From Pseudoalteromonas sp. S16_S37 (GTDB lineage: Bacteria > Pseudomonadota > Gammaproteobacteria > Enterobacterales > Alteromonadaceae), in the NCBI RefSeq assembly GCF_014694405.1, contig NZ_JAAUWV010000014.1, forward strand, positions 19,670 through 83,669: DNA of 64,000 nt, in the 5' to 3' direction. Within the stretch, counting starts at the first letter, position 1. Each line of letters opens with the position of its first letter. Below are positions 47,469 through 55,635 of this stretch, piece by piece. Both the position numbers and the translations under genes were made by a program. Under the pieces are notes generated by a model. It ran no database searches. It was not told the origin of the DNA and worked only from the letters and a program-made list of their open reading frames with translations.

Positions 47469-48209
47469 ATGAGCTGGCTAGAGCTATTAAACAATTTGGA
47501 AAACGGCAGTGTTCGCGCTGCAACACAAGACGAGAGCGGAAATTGGCACGCCAATGTGGAAGTAAAGCAAGGTATTTTAGAAGCCTTCAAAAACGGTACA
47601 AACACCGAATTTCCAGGCGGCTTTGTTGATAAGCATAACTTAGCACCACAAGGCTTTGCCGCCAATGCTGGCGTGCGTATGGTACCGGGTGGTTCAAGTG
47701 TTCGTCGTGGCGCTCATGTTGCCGCGGGCACCATTATTATGCCACCAGCCTACGTTAACATTGGCGCATTTATCGACGAAGGCACCATGGTGGATAGCCA
47801 TGCACTTGTTGGGTCTTGTGCACAAGTAGGCAAAAATGTGCATTTGAGTGCAGCAGTACAGCTAGGTGGTGTGTTGGAACCGATCGGTGCAAGCCCTGTG
47901 GTTATTGAAGATGACGCGTTTATTGGCGCAGGCTGTGTGATAGTGGAAGGTGTAGTAGTTAAAAAAGGCGCTGTATTGGCACCGGGCGTGCGCTTATCAG
48001 CAACTATTCCAGTGTATGATTGCGTAAATGAACGAGTGCTCGACAAAGGTGAAGCCATCCCTGAAAACGCCATCGTGATCCCAGGTTCTCGCCCATCTTC
48101 AAGTGCCTGGGGACGCGAACAAGGTTTAAGCATGTCGTGTGCGCTTATCGTTAAATACCGTGATGAAAAAAGCGATGCGTCACTTGAGTTGGAAGAGGTA
48201 TTACGCTAA
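47469..48209 (+). CDS. dapD: Tetrahydrodipicolinate N-succinyltransferase
   Basis: 246-aa left-handed beta-helix acyltransferase. The hexapeptide-repeat core reads like E. coli DapD: MPPAYVNIGAFIDEGTMVDSHALVGSCAQVGKNVHLS, then GGVLEPIGASPVVIEDDAFIGAGCVIVEG. The C-terminal CALIVK matches too. The N-terminal domain is about 30 residues shorter than in E. coli. Acyl donor specificity (succinyl versus acetyl) is not visible, but the sequence is DapD-like rather than DapH-like. It lies 10 bp after dapA and overlaps lysA by one base. Confidence 0.9.
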   Translation: MSWLELLNNLENGSVRAATQDESGNWHANVEVKQGILEAFKNGTNTEFPGGFVDKHNLAPQGFAANAGVRMVPGGSSVRRGAHVAAGTIIMPPAYVNIGAFIDEGTMVDSHALVGSCAQVGKNVHLSAAVQLGGVLEPIGASPVVIEDDAFIGAGCVIVEGVVVKKGAVLAPGVRLSATIPVYDCVNERVLDKGEAIPENAIVIPGSRPSSSAWGREQGLSMSCALIVKYRDEKSDASLELEEVLR

Positions 48210-49414
48210 TGCCCTTTTTGAGCACCGCCCATCGTCAGGTGATTGAAAGTATCATCCAAACCGAGCAAACACCGTTTTTTATTTACGACTTAGATGCGCT
48301 ATTGGCACACCTAAAACCACTTACAGAGCAATCGGTAGTGAAGTTATGGTACGCCGTAAAGGCCAACCCATTGTCAAAAATAGTGCAAACGTTAGATAAA
48401 GCTGGGTTTGATTTTGATGTGGCAAGTTCCGGTGAGTTAAACCAAGTTTTAGCTCAAGGTGTTTGCCCTTCACGCGTGCTCAACACCGGACCTGCCAAAT
48501 CAAAAAGGCAGATCCAACACTTTTTGTCACAAGGGGTTCGCACCTTTGTGGCAGAAAGTCACAATCAAGTGGCTTGGCTCAACCAAGCTGCCAGCGACCA
48601 TAATATTCAGTTACGTGTTTTACTGCGCGTGCAATTACGCTGGCCAGAAGGCGAGAAAAACCCACTGGGTGGTGACAGCTTAACACCGTTTGGCCTGGGC
48701 ACGGCACAGTGGCAATCTCTTGATATTACTTCATTTAGTGCCCTAGATTTTGTCGGTCTGCATATTTTCCAATGGGGTAATATGCTCAGCTCCGAAAAGC
48801 TCGCTTCTCTTTGGTCACAAATGGTGCCACCACTGTCGCAATTGGCGCAAACCCTTGGTTTTAAATTACGTATTTTAGATTTAGGGGGCGGCTTAGGTAT
48901 TCCTTATACAACAGAAGAACATGCACTTGCATGGCCACAGTTAATCGATGCGCTTGCTACCATCAAAGCATCATCAGGTGTTGAAGAGTTATGGATGGAA
49001 TTAGGCCGCTTTGCCGTAGGGGAATGTGGTCATTACATCAACCCTGTAGTGGAGCAAAAACAAAACTATGGCGAGCAGCAACTGATTGTGGCGGGCGGCA
49101 TTAACCATATTTTACGCCCCGCAGTCACCAATCAAGCATTCCCATGTACGCTATTGCGCGAGTCAAATGCCAAGCAAAGTTGCTACCTTTTATATGGCCC
49201 ATTGTGTACCGCGTTGGACCATTTAGGCCGTCACGCTTTAGCGAGTGATATTAATGAAAACGACTGGCTGGTATTCAGCCAATGCGGTGCTTACGGCTTC
49301 ACCGAAAGCATGCCATATTTTTTATGCCACGAATTACCTGCCGAATATGTGATAGAGCAAGGCCAAGTAAAGTGTATTCGGCCATCACAAGCGGCCAGTG
49401 ACTATTTGAGATAA
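48209..49414 (+). CDS. LysA-like PLP-dependent decarboxylase
   Basis: 401-aa fold-type III decarboxylase. The PLP lysine is Lys51 (LWYAVKANPL); SSGELNQVLAQG, the phosphate loop LDLGGGLGIPY and CGAYGFTESMPY follow. It is closest to diaminopimelate decarboxylase, but several LysA landmarks differ: ELGR stands where LysA has EPGR, and the C-terminal YN-x-R/FN-x-R substrate motif is absent (YFLCHELP). Its place in a lysine-riboswitch operon supports lysine formation, perhaps on an altered or acylated substrate. No gene symbol is assigned because of these differences. Confidence 0.78.
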   Translation: MPFLSTAHRQVIESIIQTEQTPFFIYDLDALLAHLKPLTEQSVVKLWYAVKANPLSKIVQTLDKAGFDFDVASSGELNQVLAQGVCPSRVLNTGPAKSKRQIQHFLSQGVRTFVAESHNQVAWLNQAASDHNIQLRVLLRVQLRWPEGEKNPLGGDSLTPFGLGTAQWQSLDITSFSALDFVGLHIFQWGNMLSSEKLASLWSQMVPPLSQLAQTLGFKLRILDLGGGLGIPYTTEEHALAWPQLIDALATIKASSGVEELWMELGRFAVGECGHYINPVVEQKQNYGEQQLIVAGGINHILRPAVTNQAFPCTLLRESNAKQSCYLLYGPLCTALDHLGRHALASDINENDWLVFSQCGAYGFTESMPYFLCHELPAEYVIEQGQVKCIRPSQAASDYLR

Positions 49415-49418
49415 CTAA

Positions 49419-50534
49419 ATGATGAATCAAATTAGCCAAGAAAATATCCAAGTGGGCGAAATCGCCAATGGCTTACCGCTGAGCATTCCTGTGTATCGTA
49501 TAAAAGGCAACGGCAACGGGCCCAAAGTATATATTCAAGCCAATATGCACGGTGCAGAAGTACAGGGTAACGCAGTTATTTATCAGCTACTCGAAACGCT
49601 TAAACAGCAAACGCTGGCAAGCGATATTACGCTCGTCCCCTATGCCAACCCGATTGGCTGTAACCAAAAATCAGGCGAGTTCACTTTGGGCCGATTCGAC
49701 CCGATTACAGGCACCAACTGGAACCGTATGTATCATAACCATACGGCACTTGTGAATGAATTCGTAGCTCAGCATAGTGAGAGTTCACTAGATGAAATAA
49801 AAAGCGCATTTAGAGCGTTACTGCTAGAGCAAACTCAGACTATGTTAGATGCCCCCGCATATAGTATTGATACAGGCAAACGTATCGCACTGAACTTACA
49901 GCGTTTGGCACACGAGGCTGATATTGTGTTAGACCTCCACACTGGCCCTATTTCTGCAAAGCATTTGTATTGCCCAGAATATGCAAAAACCAGTGCGAGC
50001 TATTTTGATATTCCTCATGTGCTTTTGATCCCCAATGCTTTTGGTGGTGCGTTAGATGAAGCGAGTTTTTGTCCGTGGTGGTCGCTCAGTGAAGCATTTA
50101 AACAACAAGGTCGTGATATACCCGTACTGGTTGAAGCCTTTACCGTCGAGCTTGGATCACAGGAAAAAATTGACTTAGCTGAAGCAAAACACGATGCCAA
50201 TAGCATTTTGAGTTACCTCACTTACAAGAATGCATTGATAGACTCAGCATTTAAGCCTCTTTCGATGGTTCGCTACGCATGCATGCTAGATGATTGCATT
50301 GCATACTACGCTCCTATGGGAGGTATGGTTGAATACGTTGCGCCATTGGGTGGCCACATAGAAGCAGGTGACACCATTGCCCATATTTTGAGGATGGAAC
50401 GTTACCTAAGCGAGCATCCCTTACAAGCCTTAACATTTGACCAAAATGCGATAACGATTTTGCATTTTGCCTCGGCATCAGTGAATCAAGGCACGGAACT
50501 CTACAAATTTTTTACCAACTATTTTGAACTCTAG
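49419..50534 (+). CDS. Succinylglutamate desuccinylase/aspartoacylase-family deacylase
   Basis: 371-aa zinc deacylase of the AstE/AspA (M14-like) group. Zinc ligands are His44 and Glu47 in NMHGAEVQGN and His174 in LDLHTG; Glu244 (FTVELG) is the catalytic base. A C-terminal barrel domain (about 280-371) resembles the lipoyl-like tail of AstE relatives. Family members remove acyl groups from amino acids. In this operon, right after dapA, dapD and a LysA-like gene and with no dapE, it may desuccinylate a DAP or lysine intermediate. That role is inferred. Confidence 0.85.
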   Translation: MMNQISQENIQVGEIANGLPLSIPVYRIKGNGNGPKVYIQANMHGAEVQGNAVIYQLLETLKQQTLASDITLVPYANPIGCNQKSGEFTLGRFDPITGTNWNRMYHNHTALVNEFVAQHSESSLDEIKSAFRALLLEQTQTMLDAPAYSIDTGKRIALNLQRLAHEADIVLDLHTGPISAKHLYCPEYAKTSASYFDIPHVLLIPNAFGGALDEASFCPWWSLSEAFKQQGRDIPVLVEAFTVELGSQEKIDLAEAKHDANSILSYLTYKNALIDSAFKPLSMVRYACMLDDCIAYYAPMGGMVEYVAPLGGHIEAGDTIAHILRMERYLSEHPLQALTFDQNAITILHFASASVNQGTELYKFFTNYFEL

Positions 50535-50590
50535 TTGGTCCCATTTTATTGCGTGAGAGTAAGCGGGCTTTGGCAAGCTTACTAAGGTAT

Positions 50591-50615
50591 GGCGGCATAT
50601 GCCGCCAGCCTTTTT
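50591..50615 (+). repeat. Hairpin repeat copy 1 (terminator of the lysine operon)
   Basis: GGCGGCATATGCCGCC followed by AGCCTTTTT. The last T residues overlap the stop codon of the opposing small membrane protein gene. An almost identical 25-bp copy lies at 51918-51942; one base of the stem centre differs. Confidence 0.85.
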
Positions 50616-50853
50616 ACGCGTCAGACTCTTTTTGTGACTTTCTATAAAAAATCGCCATCAAAATATAGCCCAGCATAGTATGCAAATTAAGTATAGGGAT
50701 ACAACCGCTGATCAGCGCAGGTGCCAATCTAAACCCTTTTAGCTTGGCAATGAATAGCTGTATCGGCAGTGAAATAATCACCGATAAAATCGCAACCAGT
50801 AGCAATACTGAGATTTCTCCATTGCGCGCCATTTCAAATATATTCATATCCAT
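50614..50853 (-). CDS. Small two-helix membrane protein, unknown
   Basis: 79 aa, mostly two hydrophobic helices (ISVLLLVAILSVIISLPIQLFI at about 14-35 and LISGCIPILNLHTMLGYILMAIFY at about 48-71) with a short charged tail. No family recognised. It starts 18 bp downstream of the secreted-protein gene on the same strand and lies in the segment bracketed by the two hairpin repeats. Confidence 0.6.
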   Translation of the reverse strand: MDMNIFEMARNGEISVLLLVAILSVIISLPIQLFIAKLKGFRLAPALISGCIPILNLHTMLGYILMAIFYRKSQKESDA

Positions 50854-50871
50854 AATATCACCATTAAAGTC

Positions 50872-51714
50872 TTAACGTGGAGAGAAGGGTACAATTGTAA
50901 CTGTACCGCCTCTGCCTTCGCCCATCCAGCCGGAACCATGTATCACCGTAACTTGTATACCATGTTGCGCCAGTATGTTGATAAAATCCTGTAGACCCTG
51001 ATCAGTTGTAAACGAATAATCACCTGAAACAGTTTTTCCACTAGCCGGAATAAGGTTACCATTTGCGTCGCGAGACGATCTTTCTTTATAACTAAACCTA
51101 AGTGAGTTACTACCCGTAGATGAAGCTATCATGATCAAACTCGTACCATCAGGAAATACAAACTTGACTTCTAAGCCATTTAAACCTCCTACAAACATAC
51201 CACCAACAATTGACGTAAATTGTGAAAGTGTATATGTGATGGGGTGAGCATCCAAAAACCAATCATCAAATCGATCATGATTACTATAATTTCTAGCCAG
51301 ATCCCACGCTGTATTAAACCCACTGCTATCAGGAACTTGTATAGGTACGCCAAATGCGTAGCGATTCAATATTGCATACCCCGAGTTAACACTTTCCTGT
51401 ATATGCGCAGGCGTTATTGCCAGCCTAGCTACCACAACCGTTTCAAGTTCACCTCCTTGGCCAAGTTCAGGCCTTGAGGTTACGCTAAAAGACTTAACAA
51501 AACCTTTCGCAAAAGTTGCGATGTGAATAGTGTGAGAGGAACTAATACCAGAACCTTCTGTCATAGTCCGTACTTTTTGTGCTGCTTTTTGCTGCATGGA
51601 AGACGCTGTAGTACACGTGTTACAAGTGAGATAATGGTCTGCTTTTACACTACTAGCAAATAGGGTTAGCCATGATATGGCACTAACAAACAAAACCTTT
51701 TGTATAATGTTCAT
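50872..51714 (-). CDS. Secreted protein of unknown function
   Basis: 280 aa with a signal peptide (about 1-25) and a CNTC pair just after it, then a beta-rich soluble body. There is a glycine-rich stretch GGMFVGGLNGLEVKFVFPDGTSLIMI around 170-195, and a C-terminal GSGWMGEGRGGTVTIVPF. I recognise no domain. The surrounding DNA is AT-rich. With the small membrane protein it forms a two-gene unit on the opposite strand to its neighbours. Confidence 0.65.
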   Translation of the reverse strand: MNIIQKVLFVSAISWLTLFASSVKADHYLTCNTCTTASSMQQKAAQKVRTMTEGSGISSSHTIHIATFAKGFVKSFSVTSRPELGQGGELETVVVARLAITPAHIQESVNSGYAILNRYAFGVPIQVPDSSGFNTAWDLARNYSNHDRFDDWFLDAHPITYTLSQFTSIVGGMFVGGLNGLEVKFVFPDGTSLIMIASSTGSNSLRFSYKERSSRDANGNLIPASGKTVSGDYSFTTDQGLQDFINILAQHGIQVTVIHGSGWMGEGRGGTVTIVPFSPR

Positions 51715-52049
51715 TTTCTTTCGTTTTATTATTTATCCATAAATACTCACCATCATTGGTGATGCAAAGAATAATCAACATTAAAAAATAAAAAGTCAAC
51801 AAAATTAAAACAAAATATTCAAGAGCACATTTTTTCACACCATCATCACTCCGCCATTTGCACTTTTTGCAGTAAGTAATGTACCGTTTGGCGTATTGGG
51901 TACACCAATATAGCGCCGGCGGCATGTGCCGCCAGCCTTTTTCCAACAAACTGCTACGAACATCATCAGAAGCTGCGTTATTCGGTTAACCGCAATTTCA
52001 TTTAAAAAGTGTATACTAAGGCGACAACCACTAAACAAAACAAGCAATT
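51715..52049. other. AT-rich region with possible gene remnant
   Basis: Contains AT-rich sequence to about 51830, then on the minus strand a protein-like fragment (YIGVPNTPNGTLLTAKSANGGVMMV) without a proper start, ending at the stop codon at 51835. A dyad at 51894-51917 and hairpin repeat copy 2 follow, then the pldA promoter region. Confidence 0.4.
51918..51942 (+). repeat. Hairpin repeat copy 2
   Basis: GGCGGCATGTGCCGCC followed by AGCCTTTTT, same orientation as copy 1 and identical except for one base. No plus-strand gene precedes it, so its terminator role is unexplained by the current layout. Confidence 0.8.
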
Positions 52050-53072
52050 ATGAAACTGCATGCAATACTATACAGTCTTGTTGTGAGCGCTTTAGCTTTC
52101 AGCCCAAAAGGTCTTACACAAGAAAAGCAGCAAGATGAAATCGATTTGGTGCAACAATGTATAATGAATGAAATTCTGGCAGGTGATCAAAACCGAACGA
52201 TTGCACAACTAAGAAAAGCCTGCGCAGAAGTGACTCAACAGCTCAGCGCTCTTGATAAAAGAATGGCGCGCGAACGTATCACACAAACCAACCGCAATGT
52301 GATCACCCCACACCATCGCAATTATATTTTGCCCGTGTCGTATATTACCAACCCAAATAGCCGTCCGTTTAGTGGCTTAAAAGCGCTGAACGATGAACAA
52401 GGCGAACCACTAGACAACTTTGAAGTTAAATATCAAATATCCCTAAAAGTACCAGTTTATACTGGGTTTTCAGACAAGGACCAAGCTATTTATATGGGCT
52501 TTACCTTGCAATCCTTCTGGCAGTTTTACAATAAAGAGATCTCTTCTCCCTTTCGCGAAACCAACTATGAACCCGAGCTGTTCTGGATAAACTTTTTAGA
52601 CGACGATAACGTTTTATGGGGTGATGAAATGGCATTTATACTTGGTATTTCTCACCAATCCAATGGCCGTAGCCAGCCCAATTCACGTTCTTGGAATCGT
52701 ATCTATGGTAATTTTATTTGGGAAAATAACGGTTTTGTTTTTAGCTTTAAACCTTGGTACCGACTACCTGAAGACAAAAAAGAGGATATTCTTGCTGCCA
52801 AAGGCGATGATAACCCTGATATCTATAAGTACATGGGTTATTTCGAGCTAAGTGGAGTTTACCGCTATGAGGATCATGAATTTGGCTTTATGACTCGTAA
52901 CAATCTCAACAGTGACAACAAAGGTGCCATTCAATTGGATTGGTCTTTTCCTATCTGGGGCCGATTACGCGGCTATGCGCAATACTTTAACGGCTATGGA
53001 GAGAGTATGATTGATTACAATGCGCATATTCAGCGCTTTGGCGTAGGGTTACTTATAACCGACATGTTGTAG
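52050..53072 (+). CDS. pldA: Outer membrane phospholipase A
   Basis: OMPLA-type beta-barrel phospholipase that removes mislocalised phospholipids from the outer leaflet. 340 aa with signal peptide, a roughly 60-residue periplasmic extension, then the barrel. Catalytic residues align with E. coli: His202 and Ser204 in GISHQSNGRS, and Asn216 in SRSWNRIYG. The C-terminal strand ends GVGLLITDML. Confidence 0.93.
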   Translation: MKLHAILYSLVVSALAFSPKGLTQEKQQDEIDLVQQCIMNEILAGDQNRTIAQLRKACAEVTQQLSALDKRMARERITQTNRNVITPHHRNYILPVSYITNPNSRPFSGLKALNDEQGEPLDNFEVKYQISLKVPVYTGFSDKDQAIYMGFTLQSFWQFYNKEISSPFRETNYEPELFWINFLDDDNVLWGDEMAFILGISHQSNGRSQPNSRSWNRIYGNFIWENNGFVFSFKPWYRLPEDKKEDILAAKGDDNPDIYKYMGYFELSGVYRYEDHEFGFMTRNNLNSDNKGAIQLDWSFPIWGRLRGYAQYFNGYGESMIDYNAHIQRFGVGLLITDML

Positions 53073-53085
53073 TAACAGTCGAAAA

Positions 53086-53112
53086 GAAAAAGCCAGCTGA
53101 TGCTGGCTTTTT
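53086..53112. terminator. Convergent terminator pldA / malic enzyme
   Basis: AAAGCCAGC-TGAT-GCTGGCTTT with flanking A and T runs, between stops of the two converging genes; serves both. Confidence 0.92.
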
Positions 53113-53124
53113 ACTCTCTATAAA

Positions 53125-54381
53125 TCACTGTGCTTTATGATGCGCCATATAATTATCTGGCAGCTCAATTTGCGCAACACCTGATTCAATTGCAGCATGT
53201 GCAACTGCTTTAGCAATACGTGGTAACAAGCGTGGGTCCATCGGTTTAGGAATAATATACTCAGGCCCAAACTCTAAGCTCTCGACGTCGGCAGCCTTTA
53301 ACACTTCTGCAGGTACCGGTTCTTTGGCGATACTGCGAATTGCCTCTACTGCAGCAATTTTCATCTCGTCATTAATTGCGGTTGCACGTACATCCAGTGC
53401 GCCTCGGAAAATGAACGGGAAACACAGTACGTTATTCACCTGATTTGGGTAGTCAGAACGACCTGTTGCCATAATCAAATCCTGACGGACACTGTGTGCC
53501 ACTTCAGGGTTGATCTCTGGATCAGGGTTAGAACATGCAAACACAACGGGCTTATCTGCCATTAATTTTAATTCTTCAGGCTTTAACAAGTCTGGTCCAG
53601 ATACCCCAACAAATACATCTGCTTCTGCAATAACATCTTCAAGTGTGCGCTTATCAGTATTGTTGGCAAACAACTTTTTATACTCATTCAGATCGTCACG
53701 ACGGGTATGAATAACCCCTTTTCGGTCAAGCATATAGATATGTTCGCGTTGGGCGCCACATTTAATCAGTAGCTCCATACAAGCGATAGCCGCAGCACCG
53801 GCCCCTAAACATACAATGATCGCATCGTGGATCTCTTTTCCTTGTATTTCCAACGCATTTAACATGCCCGCTGCCGTAACGATAGCAGTACCATGTTGGT
53901 CATCGTGAAATACCGGAATATCACAGCGCTCAATCAACGCCTTTTCGATTTCAAAACACTCTGGTGCTTTGATATCTTCTAAATTTATACCGCCAAAGGT
54001 ATCTGCAATGTTAGCAACGGTATTGATGAAGTCTTCCGTAGTACGGTGCTTAACTTCAATATCGATAGAATCGATTCCTGCAAAACGCTTAAACAGTAAG
54101 GCCTTACCTTCCATTACAGGTTTTGATGCCAAGGGACCTAAATTACCAAGTCCCAAAATTGCGGTGCCATTACTGATCACGGCAACCATATTACCTTTAC
54201 CTGTGTACTTATAAGCGGTGCTTGGATCGGCTGCGATTTCACGCACAGGCTCTGCCACACCAGGGCTGTAAGCCAATGCTAAGTCTTTTACGGTTTCCGC
54301 TGGTTTGGTCAGCTCAACGCTGATTTTACCTGGAACGGGATGAGCATGATAATGTAGTGCTTGTTCACGAAAGTCTGACAT
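53125..54381 (-). CDS. Malic enzyme, short form
   Basis: 418-aa malate dehydrogenase (oxaloacetate-decarboxylating). It has the malic N domain (ALAYSPGVAEPVREIAADP, SNGTAILGLGNLG), the catalytic VFHDDQHGTAIV segment and a nucleotide-binding VCLGAGAAAIACMELL. It lacks the C-terminal phosphotransacetylase-like domain of MaeB (about 760 aa). NAD versus NADP preference is not decided from the sequence alone. Confidence 0.92.
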   Translation of the reverse strand: MSDFREQALHYHAHPVPGKISVELTKPAETVKDLALAYSPGVAEPVREIAADPSTAYKYTGKGNMVAVISNGTAILGLGNLGPLASKPVMEGKALLFKRFAGIDSIDIEVKHRTTEDFINTVANIADTFGGINLEDIKAPECFEIEKALIERCDIPVFHDDQHGTAIVTAAGMLNALEIQGKEIHDAIIVCLGAGAAAIACMELLIKCGAQREHIYMLDRKGVIHTRRDDLNEYKKLFANNTDKRTLEDVIAEADVFVGVSGPDLLKPEELKLMADKPVVFACSNPDPEINPEVAHSVRQDLIMATGRSDYPNQVNNVLCFPFIFRGALDVRATAINDEMKIAAVEAIRSIAKEPVPAEVLKAADVESLEFGPEYIIPKPMDPRLLPRIAKAVAHAAIESGVAQIELPDNYMAHHKAQ

Positions 54382-54970
54382 GACGCGATTTTTTCCTGCA
54401 AAGAAGTTAAAAGTGAGAGTGAGATAAAATTCGCAATATTAGTTAAACAATACCTTGTTTATAAATATATTCAAGCTATTTGAGGTCGATCCACTTAAGC
54501 TGCATTTAACCGAAAATAGCCACCATTTTACCGACATTTAACTTAAATTAATCAATTTAAAGTCACGATAAAACAGCTCAACCATCGGTATTATTGGCTA
54601 GTTCATGTGCAATTTTATCTAATCTTGCTCGGCTTTATTAAAAGCGCTAGAAAAACAAAAGATAATGAACTTTACCAACAATGTACCTAAATTTAATGAC
54701 ATTTAGCGTACTTTTGCCTCTTTAACTAAAAATTCATAAAGGCATTTTTATGCAATAAATGATTTAGACTAAGCAAATCTAACTTCATGTTCTGACTAAA
54801 ATATAGCCTTGAGAAAACAGAAAACAAATGCATAACTGTGAATAATGGAGATAACAGTAAAAAATTAAAGCTAAAACTCTATTTGAGATATTTTGTTTGC
54901 CGTGACCAGATTAATGCGAGGGGATGAGATCTTCGAACATTTAGCACTGGCTAAATATAAACGAGGAATA
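54382..54970. other. Long AT-rich non-coding stretch
   Basis: About 590 bp upstream of the malic enzyme gene with no good ORF. Near its middle, TGCCTCTTTA (54715-54724) and TAAAGGCA (54737-54744) followed by T5 make an imperfect terminator-like hairpin on the plus strand with no gene upstream of it. Confidence 0.45.
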
Positions 54971-55132
54971 ATACCAATTACATTAAATAAGTGATCAGAT
55001 ATTGCGACAGATAAATGGCTTAGAAACAAGGCAAATATTTCGCTATGTAGTTATTCTACATGAGAAATATTTAACGCAGTTAATGAGTCATTTAGCTCGC
55101 TAGAATGATCAATGTATTAATAAAATTGGTAT
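54971..55132. repeat. MITE-like palindromic element (about 162 bp)
   Basis: Ends are inverted: ATACCAATT at 54971 and AATTGGTAT at 55132, with further matching sequence inward (ACATTAAATAAGTGATCA versus TGATCAATGTATTAAT). A central dyad ATGTAG-TTATT-CTACAT (55045-55061) lies between two AAATATTT blocks. No ORF. Repeats with ATACCAATT ends are common in Alteromonadales, consistent with a non-autonomous element. Confidence 0.75.
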
Positions 55133-55148
55133 AAATATTAATAGGCAC

Positions 55149-55175
55149 AAAAAAAGCACCCTGAGGTGCTTTTTT
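55149..55175. terminator. Terminator of rpmE
   Basis: AAAAAAGCACC-CTGA-GGTGCTTTTTT, 14 bp after the rpmE stop, bidirectional in form. Confidence 0.92.
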
Positions 55176-55188
55176 AGTCAAACATTTC

Positions 55189-55404
55189 TTATTTTTTGCT
55201 GCTAAGAGCACCGAAACGTTTGTTGAAGCGATCAACACGACCACCTGTATCAAGAATTTTTTGCTTACCAGTATAGAACGGGTGACACTCAGAACATACG
55301 TCTAAGTGAATGTCTTTACATAGTGTTGAACGAGTTTGGAACTTGTTACCACATGAACAAGTAGCGTTGATCGTTTCGTAATTAGGGTGAATACCTTCTT
55401 TCAT
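55189..55404 (-). CDS. rpmE: Ribosomal protein bL31, zinc-binding form
   Basis: 71-aa large-subunit protein. It starts [20 protein letters not shown] and carries the four zinc cysteines of the C+ type (Cys16, Cys18, Cys37, Cys40), so it should be replaced by a zinc-free paralogue under zinc starvation. The bipA-to-priA style neighbourhood rpmE/priA divergent pair is as in E. coli. Confidence 0.97.
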   Translation of the reverse strand: MKEGIHPNYETINATCSCGNKFQTRSTLCKDIHLDVCSECHPFYTGKQKILDTGGRVDRFNKRFGALSSKK

Positions 55405-55480
55405 AGCAACCTCTGGTTAGGCCGTATCGCTCTCCAAACCCGAAGTTTGGCACCATACGTAGTTTATACAAATTAGTGGA
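55405..55480 (-). promoter_or_regulatory. rpmE 5' leader with hairpin
   Basis: Just upstream of rpmE the minus strand contains CCAAAC-TTCGG-GTTTGG followed by GAGCGATACGGCC and the GAGGT ribosome binding site. An L31 autoregulatory leader is known in gammaproteobacteria; this stretch is a reasonable candidate, but I cannot align it here. Confidence 0.45.
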
Positions 55481-55635
55481 CGCGTATTTTATGTAACTCT
55501 TAAGCGATCCACAAGCAATAAATCATCAAATATGGTGTTTTTTGTACAACTAAACAGCAAGTCATGTTAATGAGCTAGGCTTTTACACTCGCCTTTAGTA
55601 CATTAACCTCTGTGTTTGGTCTATCAAAAAGGCTC

